Shown here piece after piece: positions 54,031 through 63,242 of a DNA stretch of 64,000 bases (its first letter is position 1; every line of letters begins with the position of its first letter). Origin of the DNA: Thioalkalivibrio paradoxus ARh 1 (lineage in GTDB: Bacteria; Pseudomonadota; Gammaproteobacteria; Ectothiorhodospirales; Ectothiorhodospiraceae); assembly GCF_000227685.2 (NCBI RefSeq), contig NZ_CP007029.1:1896501-1960500 (forward strand), given 5' to 3'. Made by a program: the position numbers and the translations under genes. The notes beneath the pieces were generated by a model, which did not search any database, was not told where the DNA came from, and saw only the letters and a list, made by a program, of their open reading frames with translations.

Positions 54031-55283
54031 TGCCCGCCCTGCCCCAGCCGCTGCCCGATGTGCTCGAACGCGCCCGAGCCGAAGAGCGCCAGCGGGCATT
54101 GCGTGCGTTGCTGATGCAGCCACTGATGGACGCCCGCCATCCGGCGTTCGCGCTGGTGCGCCGGCACCAGGCGCCGCTGCGCGAATGGCTCGCCGCCGAA
54201 ACCGGCTGGCACCTGCAGGTCGAGTCCGAGTTCGCCCGCCTGTACAAGAGGCCCGCGGAGCTGCGCGACGCGACCCGCGGTGCGGCCCTCGGCAGCGGAA
54301 CCCAGACCACGCCGTTCAGCCGCCGGCGTTACGCGCTCCTGTGCCTGATCCTGGCCGATCTCGAACGCGGCGATCAGCAGATCACGCTGGCGCGCCTGGG
54401 CACCGGCCTGATTCAGGCCGCCGCCGACCCGGCGCTGGAAGCCGCCGGCCTGCGTTTTCGGCTGGACCATCAGGACGAGCGCCGCGACCTGGTCGCGACG
54501 GTGCGCCTGTTGCTGGACTACGGCGTACTGGCCCGCGTCGCCGGCGACGAGGAGGCCTTCGTGCGCGACCAGACCGGCAGCGACGCGCTCTACGACATCA
54601 ACCGCCGCATGCTGGCCGCGCTGCTGGTCAGCGTGCGCGGCCCCTCGCTGGTCGAGATGGAGGGGCCGACGAGCGATCTCGAAAAGCGCCTGCAGGCCCT
54701 GACCGAATCCTTTGTGCCGGACACCCAGGAAGGGCGCAACCGCGCGCTGCGCCACGCACTGACCGCGCGCCTGCTCGACGACCCGGTGGTGTACTGGGAC
54801 GAACTGCCGGACGACGCCCGCCAGTACCTCACCAGCCAGCGCGCGGCGATCACCCGGCGCATCGCCGACGCCACCGACCTGGTCCCGGAAATTCGTGCCG
54901 AGGGCGTCGCGATGGTCGACCCGGCCCAGAACCTGAGCGACCAGTCGCTGCCCAGCGAGGGGACCGAAGGCCACGTAACGCTGCTGATCGCGGCCCATCT
55001 GGCGGAGGCGCCGGAGGGCAGCCGTTTTACGCTCGACGCGCTCGCCGAGCGGGTCGCCCGCTGGCGCCCGCAATACCGCGGCTACTGGCGCCGCTCGGCA
55101 CTCGCCGCCGGCTCCGAGCGGGCACTGGCTCGGCAGGCGGTCGAACAGCTCCGCCGTCTGCGCCTGGTCGCGCTCGGAGCCGACGAGCAGATCCACCCCC
55201 TGCCCGCACTCGCCCGCTTCGCGGTCGAGCCCGCGCGCAGCCCGCAGGGCAAGCCCCTCGCCGAGGCCGCCGATGCAAGCTGA
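54030..55283 (+). CDS. jetB: Wadjet type II protein JetB (DUF2398/TIGR02678 family)
   Basis: A 417-residue KITE-like subunit. Recognisable TIGR02678 stretches are ERQRALRALLMQPLMDARHP near 20, LREWLAAETGWHLQVESEFA and FSRRRYALLCLILADLERGD, then LLDYGVLARVAGDEEAF with a winged-helix look. DALYDINRRMLAALLVS follows. It overlaps jetA by one base, while a 135-bp gap with a half MITE separates it from jetC. Probably bridges JetA and the JetC ATPase heads. Confidence 0.88.
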   Translation: MPALPQPLPDVLERARAEERQRALRALLMQPLMDARHPAFALVRRHQAPLREWLAAETGWHLQVESEFARLYKRPAELRDATRGAALGSGTQTTPFSRRRYALLCLILADLERGDQQITLARLGTGLIQAAADPALEAAGLRFRLDHQDERRDLVATVRLLLDYGVLARVAGDEEAFVRDQTGSDALYDINRRMLAALLVSVRGPSLVEMEGPTSDLEKRLQALTESFVPDTQEGRNRALRHALTARLLDDPVVYWDELPDDARQYLTSQRAAITRRIADATDLVPEIRAEGVAMVDPAQNLSDQSLPSEGTEGHVTLLIAAHLAEAPEGSRFTLDALAERVARWRPQYRGYWRRSALAAGSERALARQAVEQLRRLRLVALGADEQIHPLPALARFAVEPARSPQGKPLAEAADAS

Positions 55284-55320
55284 CGCCGCGCGCTTCCGCC
55301 CGACAACGCATCCCGCCCAG

Positions 55321-55358
55321 GTAGGGCGGAAGAGGCCGAAGGCCGTCATCCGCCATTC
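55321..55358 (+). repeat. Half copy of the MITE-like element between jetB and jetC
   Basis: GTAGGGCGGAAGAGGCCGAA followed by GGCCGTCATCCGCC matches only the left arm of the dispersed element; the right arm is absent. It lies in the only sizeable gap of the Jet operon. Confidence 0.8.
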
Positions 55359-55418
55359 CCGGGCGAAGGAACGCACCCCGGCATCGGCATCGCCCCCCTG
55401 CCCCGCAGGCCTCCCGCG

Positions 55419-58400
55419 ATGAGCGATCTCCCGCAACCGGGCAAGACGCGCTGGCAACCACTGCGCGCGGGGCTGATCGAACTCTTCTACTACGACCACG
55501 AGGAGTTCCGCTTCCACGACGGGCGCCTGTTGCTGCGCGGCAACAACGGCACCGGCAAGTCCAAGGTGATGGCGCTGACGCTGCCGTTCCTGCTCGACGG
55601 CCGACTGAGCCCCTCCCGGGTCGAACCCGACGGCGACGGCAGCAAGCGCATGGAGTGGAACCTGCTGATGGGCGAAACCGGCGAGCGCCAGGGCTACGCC
55701 TGGATCGAGTTCGGCCGCCAGGGCGACAACGGCCCCGAGTTCCTGACCCTCGGCTGCGGTCTGAAGGCGGTCGCCCAGCGCGGCGTGCGTTCCTGGTTCT
55801 TCATCACGCCGCAGCGTGTCGGCGACTCGCTGTTCCTGGTCGAGGATGGCCGCACGCTCAGTCGGGACCGGCTGATCCAGGCGCTCGGATCCAGCGGCCG
55901 CCCCTACGACCAGGCCACCGCCTACCGCTCGGCGGTCGACCAGCAGTTGTTTCAACTCGGCACCGAGCGCTACGAAGCGCTGCTCGACCTCTTGCTGCAG
56001 CTGCGCCAACCGCAACTGTCCAAGCGCCCGGACGAGTCGCGGCTGTCGAACGCGCTGACCGAAGCGCTGCCGCCTCTGGACTCCGCGGTGATCGCCGACG
56101 TCGCCGAGGCCTACCGCAACCTGGAGGCCGAGGCGGACGAAACCCGCGGGCTGGAAGAAGCCCATCACGCAGTCACCGAATTCCTGCACCACTACCGCCG
56201 CTACGCCGGCATCGCGGCCCGGCGCCGCGCCGGCGAAGTGCGCCGCCGCCATCGCGAGTACGAGGACACGCGCGCCCGGGTCGGCCACCAGCGCAAGACC
56301 CTGGACGCAGCCCGGGAGCGCGACGAAGCGCTGGAGGAACGCGAAACGCGGAACGAACGCGCGGTGCAGGAAGCCGAGCAACAACGCCAGACATTGCGCG
56401 ACAGCCCGGCGATGCGTTCCGCCCAGGCCCTGCACGCGGCCGAGGACACCGCCCGCGAGCGCCGCGCGTTCGCCCAGTCGCGGGCCACGCTGCAGGCACA
56501 GACCGAACAGACCCGCCAGCGGCTCGAACAACAGGCGCAGGAGCAGGAAGCCGCGGCGGCGGAAACGGCGCACGAAGCCGCGACCACGCTGCAGGGGCTG
56601 GCCACCGCGGCAGAGGTCGGCGGCATCGCCGAGCCGCATGGCGCCGCACTCGCCCGGCTCGGCCTGCCGGATTCCCGCGACGTGCCGCTGGATCAGGTCG
56701 AGCGGCAATTGCAGAACCTGCACGACCGGCGCCGGGACTCGATCCGGCTGCTACAGCAGCACAACCGCGAACTCGCCGACGCCGAACGGCGCGTCGACTC
56801 GGCCCGCGAGCACTGGCAGCACCAGGTCGACGAACACGACCGCCTGACCCTGCGGCACCAGGACGCCCGCTCGGCCGCCGAAGCTGCGGCCGAGCGCCTG
56901 CTCGACGCCTGGCGCGACTGCCTCGCCGGCCTGCGCGAACTGCGCCTCGACGACACCGAAGAGACGCTCGCCGATCTCGCCGCCTGGCTGCGCGGCCTCG
57001 AGGGCGCGAATCCCGCCCAGCAGCAACTGGAAGCGCGCCGTGACCAGCGCGTTCGCGAGATCGCCGCCGAGCGCAGCCGGCATCAGCACGACACGATGCA
57101 GCAGGCGCTGGACGCACTGGAGGCCGAACGCCTGCACCTTGAAACCGGCGCCGAGATCGCGCCGCCCGTGCCGCATGTGCGCGACGACGCGCTGCGCATA
57201 TCCCGGGCCGGCGCGCCGCTCTGGAAGCTCGTCGATTTCCACGCCGAAGTGCCCGACGAGACCCGCGCCGGGATCGAGGCCGCGCTGGAATCCGCCGGCC
57301 TGCTGGACGCCTGGATCCTGCCCGATGGCCAGTTGCTCGATCCCTACACCTGGGACACCTGGCTCGCCGCCGACCTCCCCATCCCGGAGCAATCCCTCGA
57401 CCGCATCCTGCACCCCGCGGTCGACTGGCAGGATCCGGCGCAACAGCCGGTCGGGGCTGCCGAGGTCGCGGCGATTCTCGCCCGGATCGGCCTCGGCGAG
57501 CAGCCCGATCAGGCGCACTGGATCGGCGAGGACGGGCGCTGGCGGCTCGGACCGGCGCGCGGCGCCTGGGGCAAGGGCGAAGCGCAGTACATCGGCCACG
57601 CCGCCCGCGAAGCGGCACGCCAGGCGCGGCTCCGGCAGATCGCCAGCGAAGCGCAGGCCTGTCGCGACGCGATCGACGCCGCAATGCAAGCGCTGCAACG
57701 CCTGGACCAGCGCGAGCGCCGGCTCCGCGAGGAATGGCGGACACAGCCCGAGGACGGCCCGCTGCGCACCGCCTATGCCGAGGAAGCCTCTGCGCTGCGC
57801 ACGCTGGAGAGCCAGACCGAACGCACCGAGGCAGCGCGCAGGGCGCTCGAGGCGCGCAGCCACGAAGCCGCCGAGCAGCGCCAGCAGCGCGACGAACTGG
57901 CCGCCGACCTGGCGCTTCCGAGCGCCGACGAGCCACTCGCCGCGGTAGCCCGGGCGGTCGAAACCTATGGCGCGGGCATTCGCGAACTGACCCGGGCGCT
58001 GCGCGACCAGCGCCGGGAACAACTCCGGCTCGAACGCATGCTGCAGGACCTGGAACAAGCCCGGGCCGAAGCGCAACAGGCCACCGCCGACGCCGCCACC
58101 GCCGAGAGCAACGCCCGCAATGCGGAAACCCAGCGCGATACGCTGCGCGAGACCATCGGCGCCGATGTCGCGGAACTCGAGCAGCGGCTCGCCGAGGTCG
58201 AACGGCGCCAGGCCGCGTTGAAGTCGGAACGCCAGTCACTCGGCCAGGAGCGCACTCGGATCGCCCGCGAGATCGGCCGCCTCGAGGCCGACATCTCGAA
58301 CGGCGAGCAGCAACTGGTGGCGATCGGCGACCAACGCGCGGTGGCAATCACGCGCCTGCGCGAACTCGCCGATGCCGGGCTGGTGCCAATGGCCACCGCC

Positions 58401-59546
58401 GACCGGGTAACCGTCGACCCGGAACTGTCGTGGGCGCCGGAACCGGCGGTGCTGCTCAGCCGGCGCATGGAACAGGCACTGGCCGAGGTCGACGAAAGCG
58501 ACACCGCATGGCAACGCCACCAAAAGGGCCTGCACCAGCATTTCGCGGTGCTCCAGGGCGCGCTCGGCCGTCACGGCCACGATGCGCACATCGAGCAACA
58601 GGACGACCTGCTGCTGGTGCGCATCATCTTCCAGGGCCGCCACCACGGCCCGGACGCGCTCGCCGCGCAACTGGCACGCGAGATCGAACGCCGCCGCGAG
58701 CTGCTGACCGCGCGCGAGCGCGAACTGGTCGAGAACTACCTGCTCGACGAAGTCGCGAGCCATCTGCAGCTGCGGCTGATGGAAACCGAACGGCAGGTCC
58801 GGCAGATCAACGACGAACTCGCCGAACGCCCGACCAGCACCGGCATGCGCCTGCGCATCCAGTGGCAACCGCTCGCCGAAGGCCAGCAGGCCGCGGGCCT
58901 GACCGCACCGGCCGGGCTCGACATCACCCGCAACCGGCTGCTGCGCCAGAGCATGGACGCCTGGTCCGCCGACGACCGACGCGCAGTGGGCGAGTTCATC
59001 CAGGGCCGGATCCGCGAGGCACGCGAAACCGATAGCGCCGGCGCCCTCACGGACGTGCTGGAACGCGCGCTGGACTATCGGCACTGGCATCGCTTCGTCG
59101 TCGAACGCTGGCAGAACGGCCGCTGGCGACCCGCCTACGGCCCGGCCTCCGGTGGCGAACGCGCGCTGGTGATCACCCTGCCCCTGTTTGCCGCCGCCGC
59201 CAGCCATTACGAGAGCGCCCAGCCTGCCGCCCCGCGGCTGATCATGCTCGACGAGGTCTTTGCCGGCGTCGACGACGACGCGCGCGCCAAGAGCATGGGC
59301 CTGCTCGCGCAGTTCGATCTCGACGCGATGATGACCTCCGAACGCGAGTGGGGCTGCTACCCCGAGGTGCCCGGGCTTGCGATCGCGCAACTGATCCGGC
59401 GCGAGGGCATCGACGCGGTCTACGTTTCGCGCTGGCGCTGGGACGGCGCCCACCGGATCCGCGAATCCGACCCGCAGACGCCGATGGAAGCCACCGCCGG
59501 ACCGGAGAAGGCCGCGGAGGGGCCCGCCACCGAGGAGCTGTTTTGA
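55419..59546 (+). CDS. jetC: Wadjet type II SMC-like ATPase JetC (TIGR02680 family)
   Basis: A 1375-residue condensin/MukB-like ATPase. Walker A GNNGTGKSK is at 41-49, inside LLRGNNGTGKSKVMALTLPF. About 250-1150 is alternating coiled coil and hinge (for example DRRRDSIRLLQQHNRELADA). The C-terminal head has the ABC signature ASGGERALVITLPL (about 1245) and Walker B PRLIMLDEVFAGVDDDA (about 1272). It extrudes DNA loops that mark circular plasmids for cutting by JetD (family knowledge). The start at 55419 follows a good context; the stop overlaps the jetD TTG start. Very large reverse-strand frames here are GC-driven shadows. Confidence 0.93.
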   Translation: MSDLPQPGKTRWQPLRAGLIELFYYDHEEFRFHDGRLLLRGNNGTGKSKVMALTLPFLLDGRLSPSRVEPDGDGSKRMEWNLLMGETGERQGYAWIEFGRQGDNGPEFLTLGCGLKAVAQRGVRSWFFITPQRVGDSLFLVEDGRTLSRDRLIQALGSSGRPYDQATAYRSAVDQQLFQLGTERYEALLDLLLQLRQPQLSKRPDESRLSNALTEALPPLDSAVIADVAEAYRNLEAEADETRGLEEAHHAVTEFLHHYRRYAGIAARRRAGEVRRRHREYEDTRARVGHQRKTLDAARERDEALEERETRNERAVQEAEQQRQTLRDSPAMRSAQALHAAEDTARERRAFAQSRATLQAQTEQTRQRLEQQAQEQEAAAAETAHEAATTLQGLATAAEVGGIAEPHGAALARLGLPDSRDVPLDQVERQLQNLHDRRRDSIRLLQQHNRELADAERRVDSAREHWQHQVDEHDRLTLRHQDARSAAEAAAERLLDAWRDCLAGLRELRLDDTEETLADLAAWLRGLEGANPAQQQLEARRDQRVREIAAERSRHQHDTMQQALDALEAERLHLETGAEIAPPVPHVRDDALRISRAGAPLWKLVDFHAEVPDETRAGIEAALESAGLLDAWILPDGQLLDPYTWDTWLAADLPIPEQSLDRILHPAVDWQDPAQQPVGAAEVAAILARIGLGEQPDQAHWIGEDGRWRLGPARGAWGKGEAQYIGHAAREAARQARLRQIASEAQACRDAIDAAMQALQRLDQRERRLREEWRTQPEDGPLRTAYAEEASALRTLESQTERTEAARRALEARSHEAAEQRQQRDELAADLALPSADEPLAAVARAVETYGAGIRELTRALRDQRREQLRLERMLQDLEQARAEAQQATADAATAESNARNAETQRDTLRETIGADVAELEQRLAEVERRQAALKSERQSLGQERTRIAREIGRLEADISNGEQQLVAIGDQRAVAITRLRELADAGLVPMATADRVTVDPELSWAPEPAVLLSRRMEQALAEVDESDTAWQRHQKGLHQHFAVLQGALGRHGHDAHIEQQDDLLLVRIIFQGRHHGPDALAAQLAREIERRRELLTARERELVENYLLDEVASHLQLRLMETERQVRQINDELAERPTSTGMRLRIQWQPLAEGQQAAGLTAPAGLDITRNRLLRQSMDAWSADDRRAVGEFIQGRIREARETDSAGALTDVLERALDYRHWHRFVVERWQNGRWRPAYGPASGGERALVITLPLFAAAASHYESAQPAAPRLIMLDEVFAGVDDDARAKSMGLLAQFDLDAMMTSEREWGCYPEVPGLAIAQLIRREGIDAVYVSRWRWDGAHRIRESDPQTPMEATAGPEKAAEGPATEELF

Positions 59547-60805
59547 GCCTCGACCGCGAGCGCCTGCAGCGGCTCCTGGGCGGCCCTGGTACCGAACGCC
59601 TCCGCCGGCGTCTGCGCGAACGCCTCGGGCGCGGCGGCGGCGACACGCTGACGCTCACCCGCAGCACCCCGGAAGAACGCGCGGCGGTCGAGCGGCTGCT
59701 CGGCCGTGCGCCACGCAGCGGCAGCAGCCTGCGCGTGTCGCTGCCGGAAATCGACGCGACGCTGGCACGCGCCGGAATCGCGCCCGGCCTGCGCGCGGCG
59801 CTGGAGGCGCTCGACGGCCCGATCCGCGACCAGCAGGCGGAACAGCAGGCCGAAACCCGGCGCTGGCAGGCACTGTTCGAAGCGGTGCGCGAGCGCGCCG
59901 CGCCTCTCGGGCTGGAAGCCTGGCTCGACGAACTCGCGGCGCGCGGACTGCTGAAGCGGCTGGCGCGACGGGATCCGGCGCGCGCCGCCGCGCTGCTCGA
60001 CCAGAGTCTCACGGTACTCGAAGCGCTCCCCGATCCGGGCCTGAACCGCAGTACCCTCGCCGCCCGCTGTCTCGGCGACGCGCATGGTCTCGACCCGGGC
60101 CAGCCCGCCGCCGCACTGGTACGCCGGGCGCTGCACCGCCACTGGCGCGGCGGCATCGGCGACGACCGGCCCGACGAGCGCACGATCTGGGCGCATGCCG
60201 GCATCCTGGTCGGCGGCGACATCACCAGCACCGTGCTGGTCTACCAACTGCCGGTGCAGGGCGACACCCCCGGCTCGCGGATGCTGCGGATTCAGAATCA
60301 GGTCGGCGAGCCGGCCTACCTCACGCTGCGCCAGCTGCTGCGGCACCCGCCGCGCTGGGATTGCGCGGACCGCGACGTGTTCGTCTGCGAGAACCCCACC
60401 GTGGTCGCGGAAGCGGCGGAACGCCTGGGCACCGAATGCGCCCCGCTGATCAGCACCGGCGGCCGACCCGGTGCCGCGGTGTGGCTGCTGCTGGAACAAT
60501 TGCGCGACGCCGGCGCGCGCCTGCAGTACCGCGCCGATTTCGACTGGGCGGGATTGTCGATCATGAACAGTGTGCTCGCGCGCTTCGAGGCGCGCCCCTG
60601 GCGCATGGATGCCGCGACGCTGCAGCGCCACGCGGAGGTTCCCGGCCCGCCCCTGGAGGGGCCGGCCGCGGCCGCTCCGTGGGACCCCGACCTCGCCCCC
60701 ACGCTCGCCGCCCGCGGCACCGCACTCCACGAGGAGCGGCTCCTGGACGAGCTGCTGGCAGACCTTTCTCGATCTCCGGCGAACGCCTGCGCAGTATCCC
60801 CCTGA
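59543..60805 (+). CDS. jetD: Wadjet type II nuclease subunit JetD (DUF2399/TIGR02679, Toprim)
   Basis: A 420-residue protein whose C-terminal half is a Toprim nuclease domain related to Spo11/TopoVI-A. The Toprim glutamate is in VFVCENPTVVAEAAERLG (about 285) and the DxD in YRADFDWAGLSIMNSVL (about 333). The N-terminal half matches TIGR02679, with LGGPGTERLRRRLRERLGRG. The start is TTG at 59543, inside the jetC stop (TTGA), with GAGGAG upstream; no ATG fits. It completes the Jet system with both catalytic motifs intact. Confidence 0.9.
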   Translation: MSLDRERLQRLLGGPGTERLRRRLRERLGRGGGDTLTLTRSTPEERAAVERLLGRAPRSGSSLRVSLPEIDATLARAGIAPGLRAALEALDGPIRDQQAEQQAETRRWQALFEAVRERAAPLGLEAWLDELAARGLLKRLARRDPARAAALLDQSLTVLEALPDPGLNRSTLAARCLGDAHGLDPGQPAAALVRRALHRHWRGGIGDDRPDERTIWAHAGILVGGDITSTVLVYQLPVQGDTPGSRMLRIQNQVGEPAYLTLRQLLRHPPRWDCADRDVFVCENPTVVAEAAERLGTECAPLISTGGRPGAAVWLLLEQLRDAGARLQYRADFDWAGLSIMNSVLARFEARPWRMDAATLQRHAEVPGPPLEGPAAAAPWDPDLAPTLAARGTALHEERLLDELLADLSRSPANACAVSP

Positions 60806-60916
60806 TTCCGACGCCGCGGGCGGAGCCTCGAGCCGTCGACCGGCTGCAAAATGCCGCGCGGTTCACCATTGCGGCGGCGCACTCGAAAGGCGCCCGCGGT
60901 TGTGCTTGCGCGGCCG

Positions 60917-61834
60917 CTACGGCACCGGCGGCGCACCGAGCAGCTGCAGGTAGGTGGCGGGCGCATGCTGCAGTCCGGCCTCGTCGAACCAGCTATCACG
61001 GTTGCGAACCCTGCCCTCGAGTGCGATTCCCTGCCCCGGCTGCAGGTACCGATCCCCGAGTACCGTCAGCAGTTCACGCATCGCGACGACCAGCGGACGC
61101 AGACCAGCGGGCAGCTTCGGCGCCCCCGGGAACGAATCCTCGATCCGCGCAAACGTCTGCCAGGCATGCGGCACTAGATCGATCGTGTTATAGAATCGCC
61201 CGGCACTAGCCGCGAACTCGTCCTCCATCCACTTCGCGAACGCCGGATTGCCCGCGGTGGGGGCCCCAAAGGTCACCGGCCAAAACTGCAGCGATCTATC
61301 CCCGATGTGCTGCTGCAAATAGCCGGCCAGCATATACGCCAGCGTCCCGCCAACGCCGTGCCCGACCACCGGAACCACCCCGGGAAACGGCTGCTGCGCA
61401 GCCAGGTACTCGACCAGCGTGGTTTCAGGGGTTGTTCGTTCGTCCACCAGGCTCAACAGGCTGGTCAAGCCATCGAGCGAACCCCAGGACACGTAGGCCC
61501 CGCGCGGCCCATCGCCGTAGAGCCATGGGGACAGCCCCAGGGTGTTCAGGTCTTGCTCGAACCAGTCGATCCAGAACTCTTCGGTCTGCGGGCTGGCCGC
61601 CGAGCCCCGAATCGAGATCGCGATCTGCCCCGTCAGATCGTCGCGCGCAACGAACATCTGGCATCCATCGCCCCAGACCCGCCATTCGAGCGCCCAACGC
61701 CCCTGCGTCGCCAGATCCGGGTTTGCCAGCGCGTCCGCGACACGATCCAGGGGCTTGTACGCGATCGTGGCCAGCGTCATTCCGACACGGCCCGCGGTAC
61801 CAGCGTCGTCCATCCGGATCATGGGCTTCATCAA
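60917..61834 (-). CDS. Class 3 lipase-fold protein lacking the nucleophile serine
   Basis: A 305-residue protein with the lipase class 3 layout: substrate-loop IAISIRGSAAS near 85, the nucleophile elbow near 160, the acid in YNTIDLVPHAWQTF and a C-terminal histidine in LQHAPATYLQLL. The elbow reads VVGHGVGGTLAYMLAGYL, where GHSxGG is expected. The codon is GGC, so the catalytic serine is glycine. It has no signal peptide. Activity as a lipase is unlikely unless another residue substitutes. It lies between the Jet operon and the CRISPR array, in the opposite direction to Jet. AGGGAG precedes the ATG. Confidence 0.78.
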   Translation of the reverse strand: MMKPMIRMDDAGTAGRVGMTLATIAYKPLDRVADALANPDLATQGRWALEWRVWGDGCQMFVARDDLTGQIAISIRGSAASPQTEEFWIDWFEQDLNTLGLSPWLYGDGPRGAYVSWGSLDGLTSLLSLVDERTTPETTLVEYLAAQQPFPGVVPVVGHGVGGTLAYMLAGYLQQHIGDRSLQFWPVTFGAPTAGNPAFAKWMEDEFAASAGRFYNTIDLVPHAWQTFARIEDSFPGAPKLPAGLRPLVVAMRELLTVLGDRYLQPGQGIALEGRVRNRDSWFDEAGLQHAPATYLQLLGAPPVP

Positions 61835-61995
61835 ACACTCCCTGTCGGTTCCGGGGATCCGAAATCTCTTCTACGCGCCCATGTTCCGACCGACGCGACA
61901 CCCCGTCAAGCCGTGTGATTCCCCACCTCGCCAGCGTCGTTCGCCCGGAAGCAAGGGGATCTCACCGGAGGCGGTCACCCCGATGATGAGAGGGA

Positions 61996-62110
61996 CGCGG
62001 GGCGGAAAAGGCCGAAGGCCGTCATCCGCCATCCAGCGCTGAGGCCGCCGCCAGCGCCCGGGCAGCACGAACGCCGCACGGCGGATGACGCTGCGCTCTT
62101 CCACCCTACG
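61996..62110 (+). repeat. MITE-like palindromic element, copy E, abutting the CRISPR array
   Basis: Left end CGCGGGGCGGAAAAGGCCGA and right end CTTCCACCCTACG, slightly diverged from the other copies. The internal GTCATCCGCCA / GGCGGATGACGCTGCGCT arms are intact. The right end at 62110 runs directly into a truncated CRISPR repeat. Confidence 0.82.
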
Positions 62111-63120
62111 GGCTACTTCATCAGGGAGGTCGTTCTGACGCGGTGCCCCCGCACACTACCCATGCCACAACGTCTTAATCCCTTCTTCATCAGGGAAGTC
62201 GTTCTGACCAGCAGCCTCCGCGCTTTCGTCGTCCGCGACGCCGTCTTAATCCCTTCTTCATCAGGGAAGTCGTTCTGACATTGGCGGCGCACGAAGGAAT
62301 GGATTGCCAAGGTCTTAATCCCTTCTTCATCAGGGAAGTCGTTCTGACGTCGGTGCCGAGAAAGCCGCCACGGCTGCGGGAGTCTTAATCCCTTCTTCAT
62401 CAGGGAAGTCGTTCTGACAACGGTCTGGGAGCTCATGCCTGAGTACTCCTAGGTCTTAATCCCTTCTTCATCAGGGAAGTCGTTCTGACTCAACGGCACC
62501 GAGTACACCATCGGATTCAGTCGTCTTAATCCCTTCTTCATCAGGGAAGTCGTTCTGACGCGTGCGACCGACCCACCGGTGGCACTAATGGAGTCTTAAT
62601 CCCTTCTTCATCAGGGAAGTCGTTCTGACCTGGGATGACAGCAAAGCGGCCTGCGATAACAAAGTCTTAATCCCTTCTTCATCAGGGAAGTCGTTCTGAC
62701 TCAGGTGGACGCGGTACGCGATGGCTCGAAGGGTCTTAATCCCTTCTTCATCAGGGAAGTCGTTCTGACTCGAGCGCCTGGAAAACCTGCTCGCACCCGA
62801 CATGTCTTAATCCCTTCTTCATCAGGGAAGTCGTTCTGACCTCAGATGATCGCGAATGAGGAGTGGGGCTAGTGTCTTAATCCCTTCTTCATCAGGGAAG
62901 TCGTTCTGACCATTTGGGAGGTGTGGCATGACAACCACTGAAGTCTTAATCCCTTCTTCATCAGGGAAGTCGTTCTGACACAAGCGGTCCTACACCCTTG
63001 CGGCCCTTGCGGTGTCTTAATCCCTTCTTCATCAGGGAAGTCGTTCTGACAAGGCGACCAGCGCCAAGGCGACCAGCGCCAAGGTCTTAATCCCTTCTTC
63101 ATCAGGGAAGTCGTTCTGAC
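62103..63120 (-). CRISPR. CRISPR array: 14 intact 37-bp repeats plus one broken repeat, 14 spacers
   Basis: Intact repeats start at 62172, 62243, 62312, 62382, 62453, 62523, 62593, 62664, 62733, 62804, 62874, 62943, 63014 and 63084. All 14 are identical: GTCTTAATCCCTTCTTCATC then AGGGAAGTCGTTCTGAC. A degenerate repeat (62103-62139) keeps only CTTCATCAGGGAGGTCGTTCTGAC. Spacers are 32-34 bp. The degenerate end at the left and cas2 at the right indicate that the leader is on the right and crRNA is made from the minus strand. In that sense the repeat starts GTCAGAAC, can form a 5-bp TCCCT/AGGGA stem, and ends ATTAAGAC, a plausible 8-nt handle. Type not determined. Confidence 0.98.
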
Positions 63121-63242
63121 TGCATGGCCTGAAAACACCTTTTAGAACAACCACTTGCAGATGGGGTTCGCGGGTTTCGGGGGCGGTGGCAGACTGATGC
63201 ATTTCTTGACGGCGATTCGGGCACGTTCCGGGCAATCTTAGC
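63121..63242 (-). promoter_or_regulatory. Probable CRISPR leader
   Basis: A 122-bp non-coding stretch between the cas2 stop and the first repeat. The part touching the array is A/T-richer (CTGAAAACACCTTTTAGAAC), as leaders often are. No clear promoter boxes. Confidence 0.55.

Noticed and set aside
53991-56723. 910-residue reverse-strand open frame, and a 724-residue one at 56173-58347
   Set aside because: They lie opposite jetB and jetC, have no recognisable domains and the Arg/Ala/Gly composition of GC-rich shadows.
62103-63120. Assigning the CRISPR system to a type from the repeat
   Set aside because: No effector genes are in the window, and a 37-bp repeat with an ATTAAGAC end is not decisive.
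62113-63138. Reverse-strand frames with repeated VRTTSLMKKGLR / NDFPDEEGIKT peptides
   Set aside because: They are translations of the CRISPR repeats in different frames, not genes.
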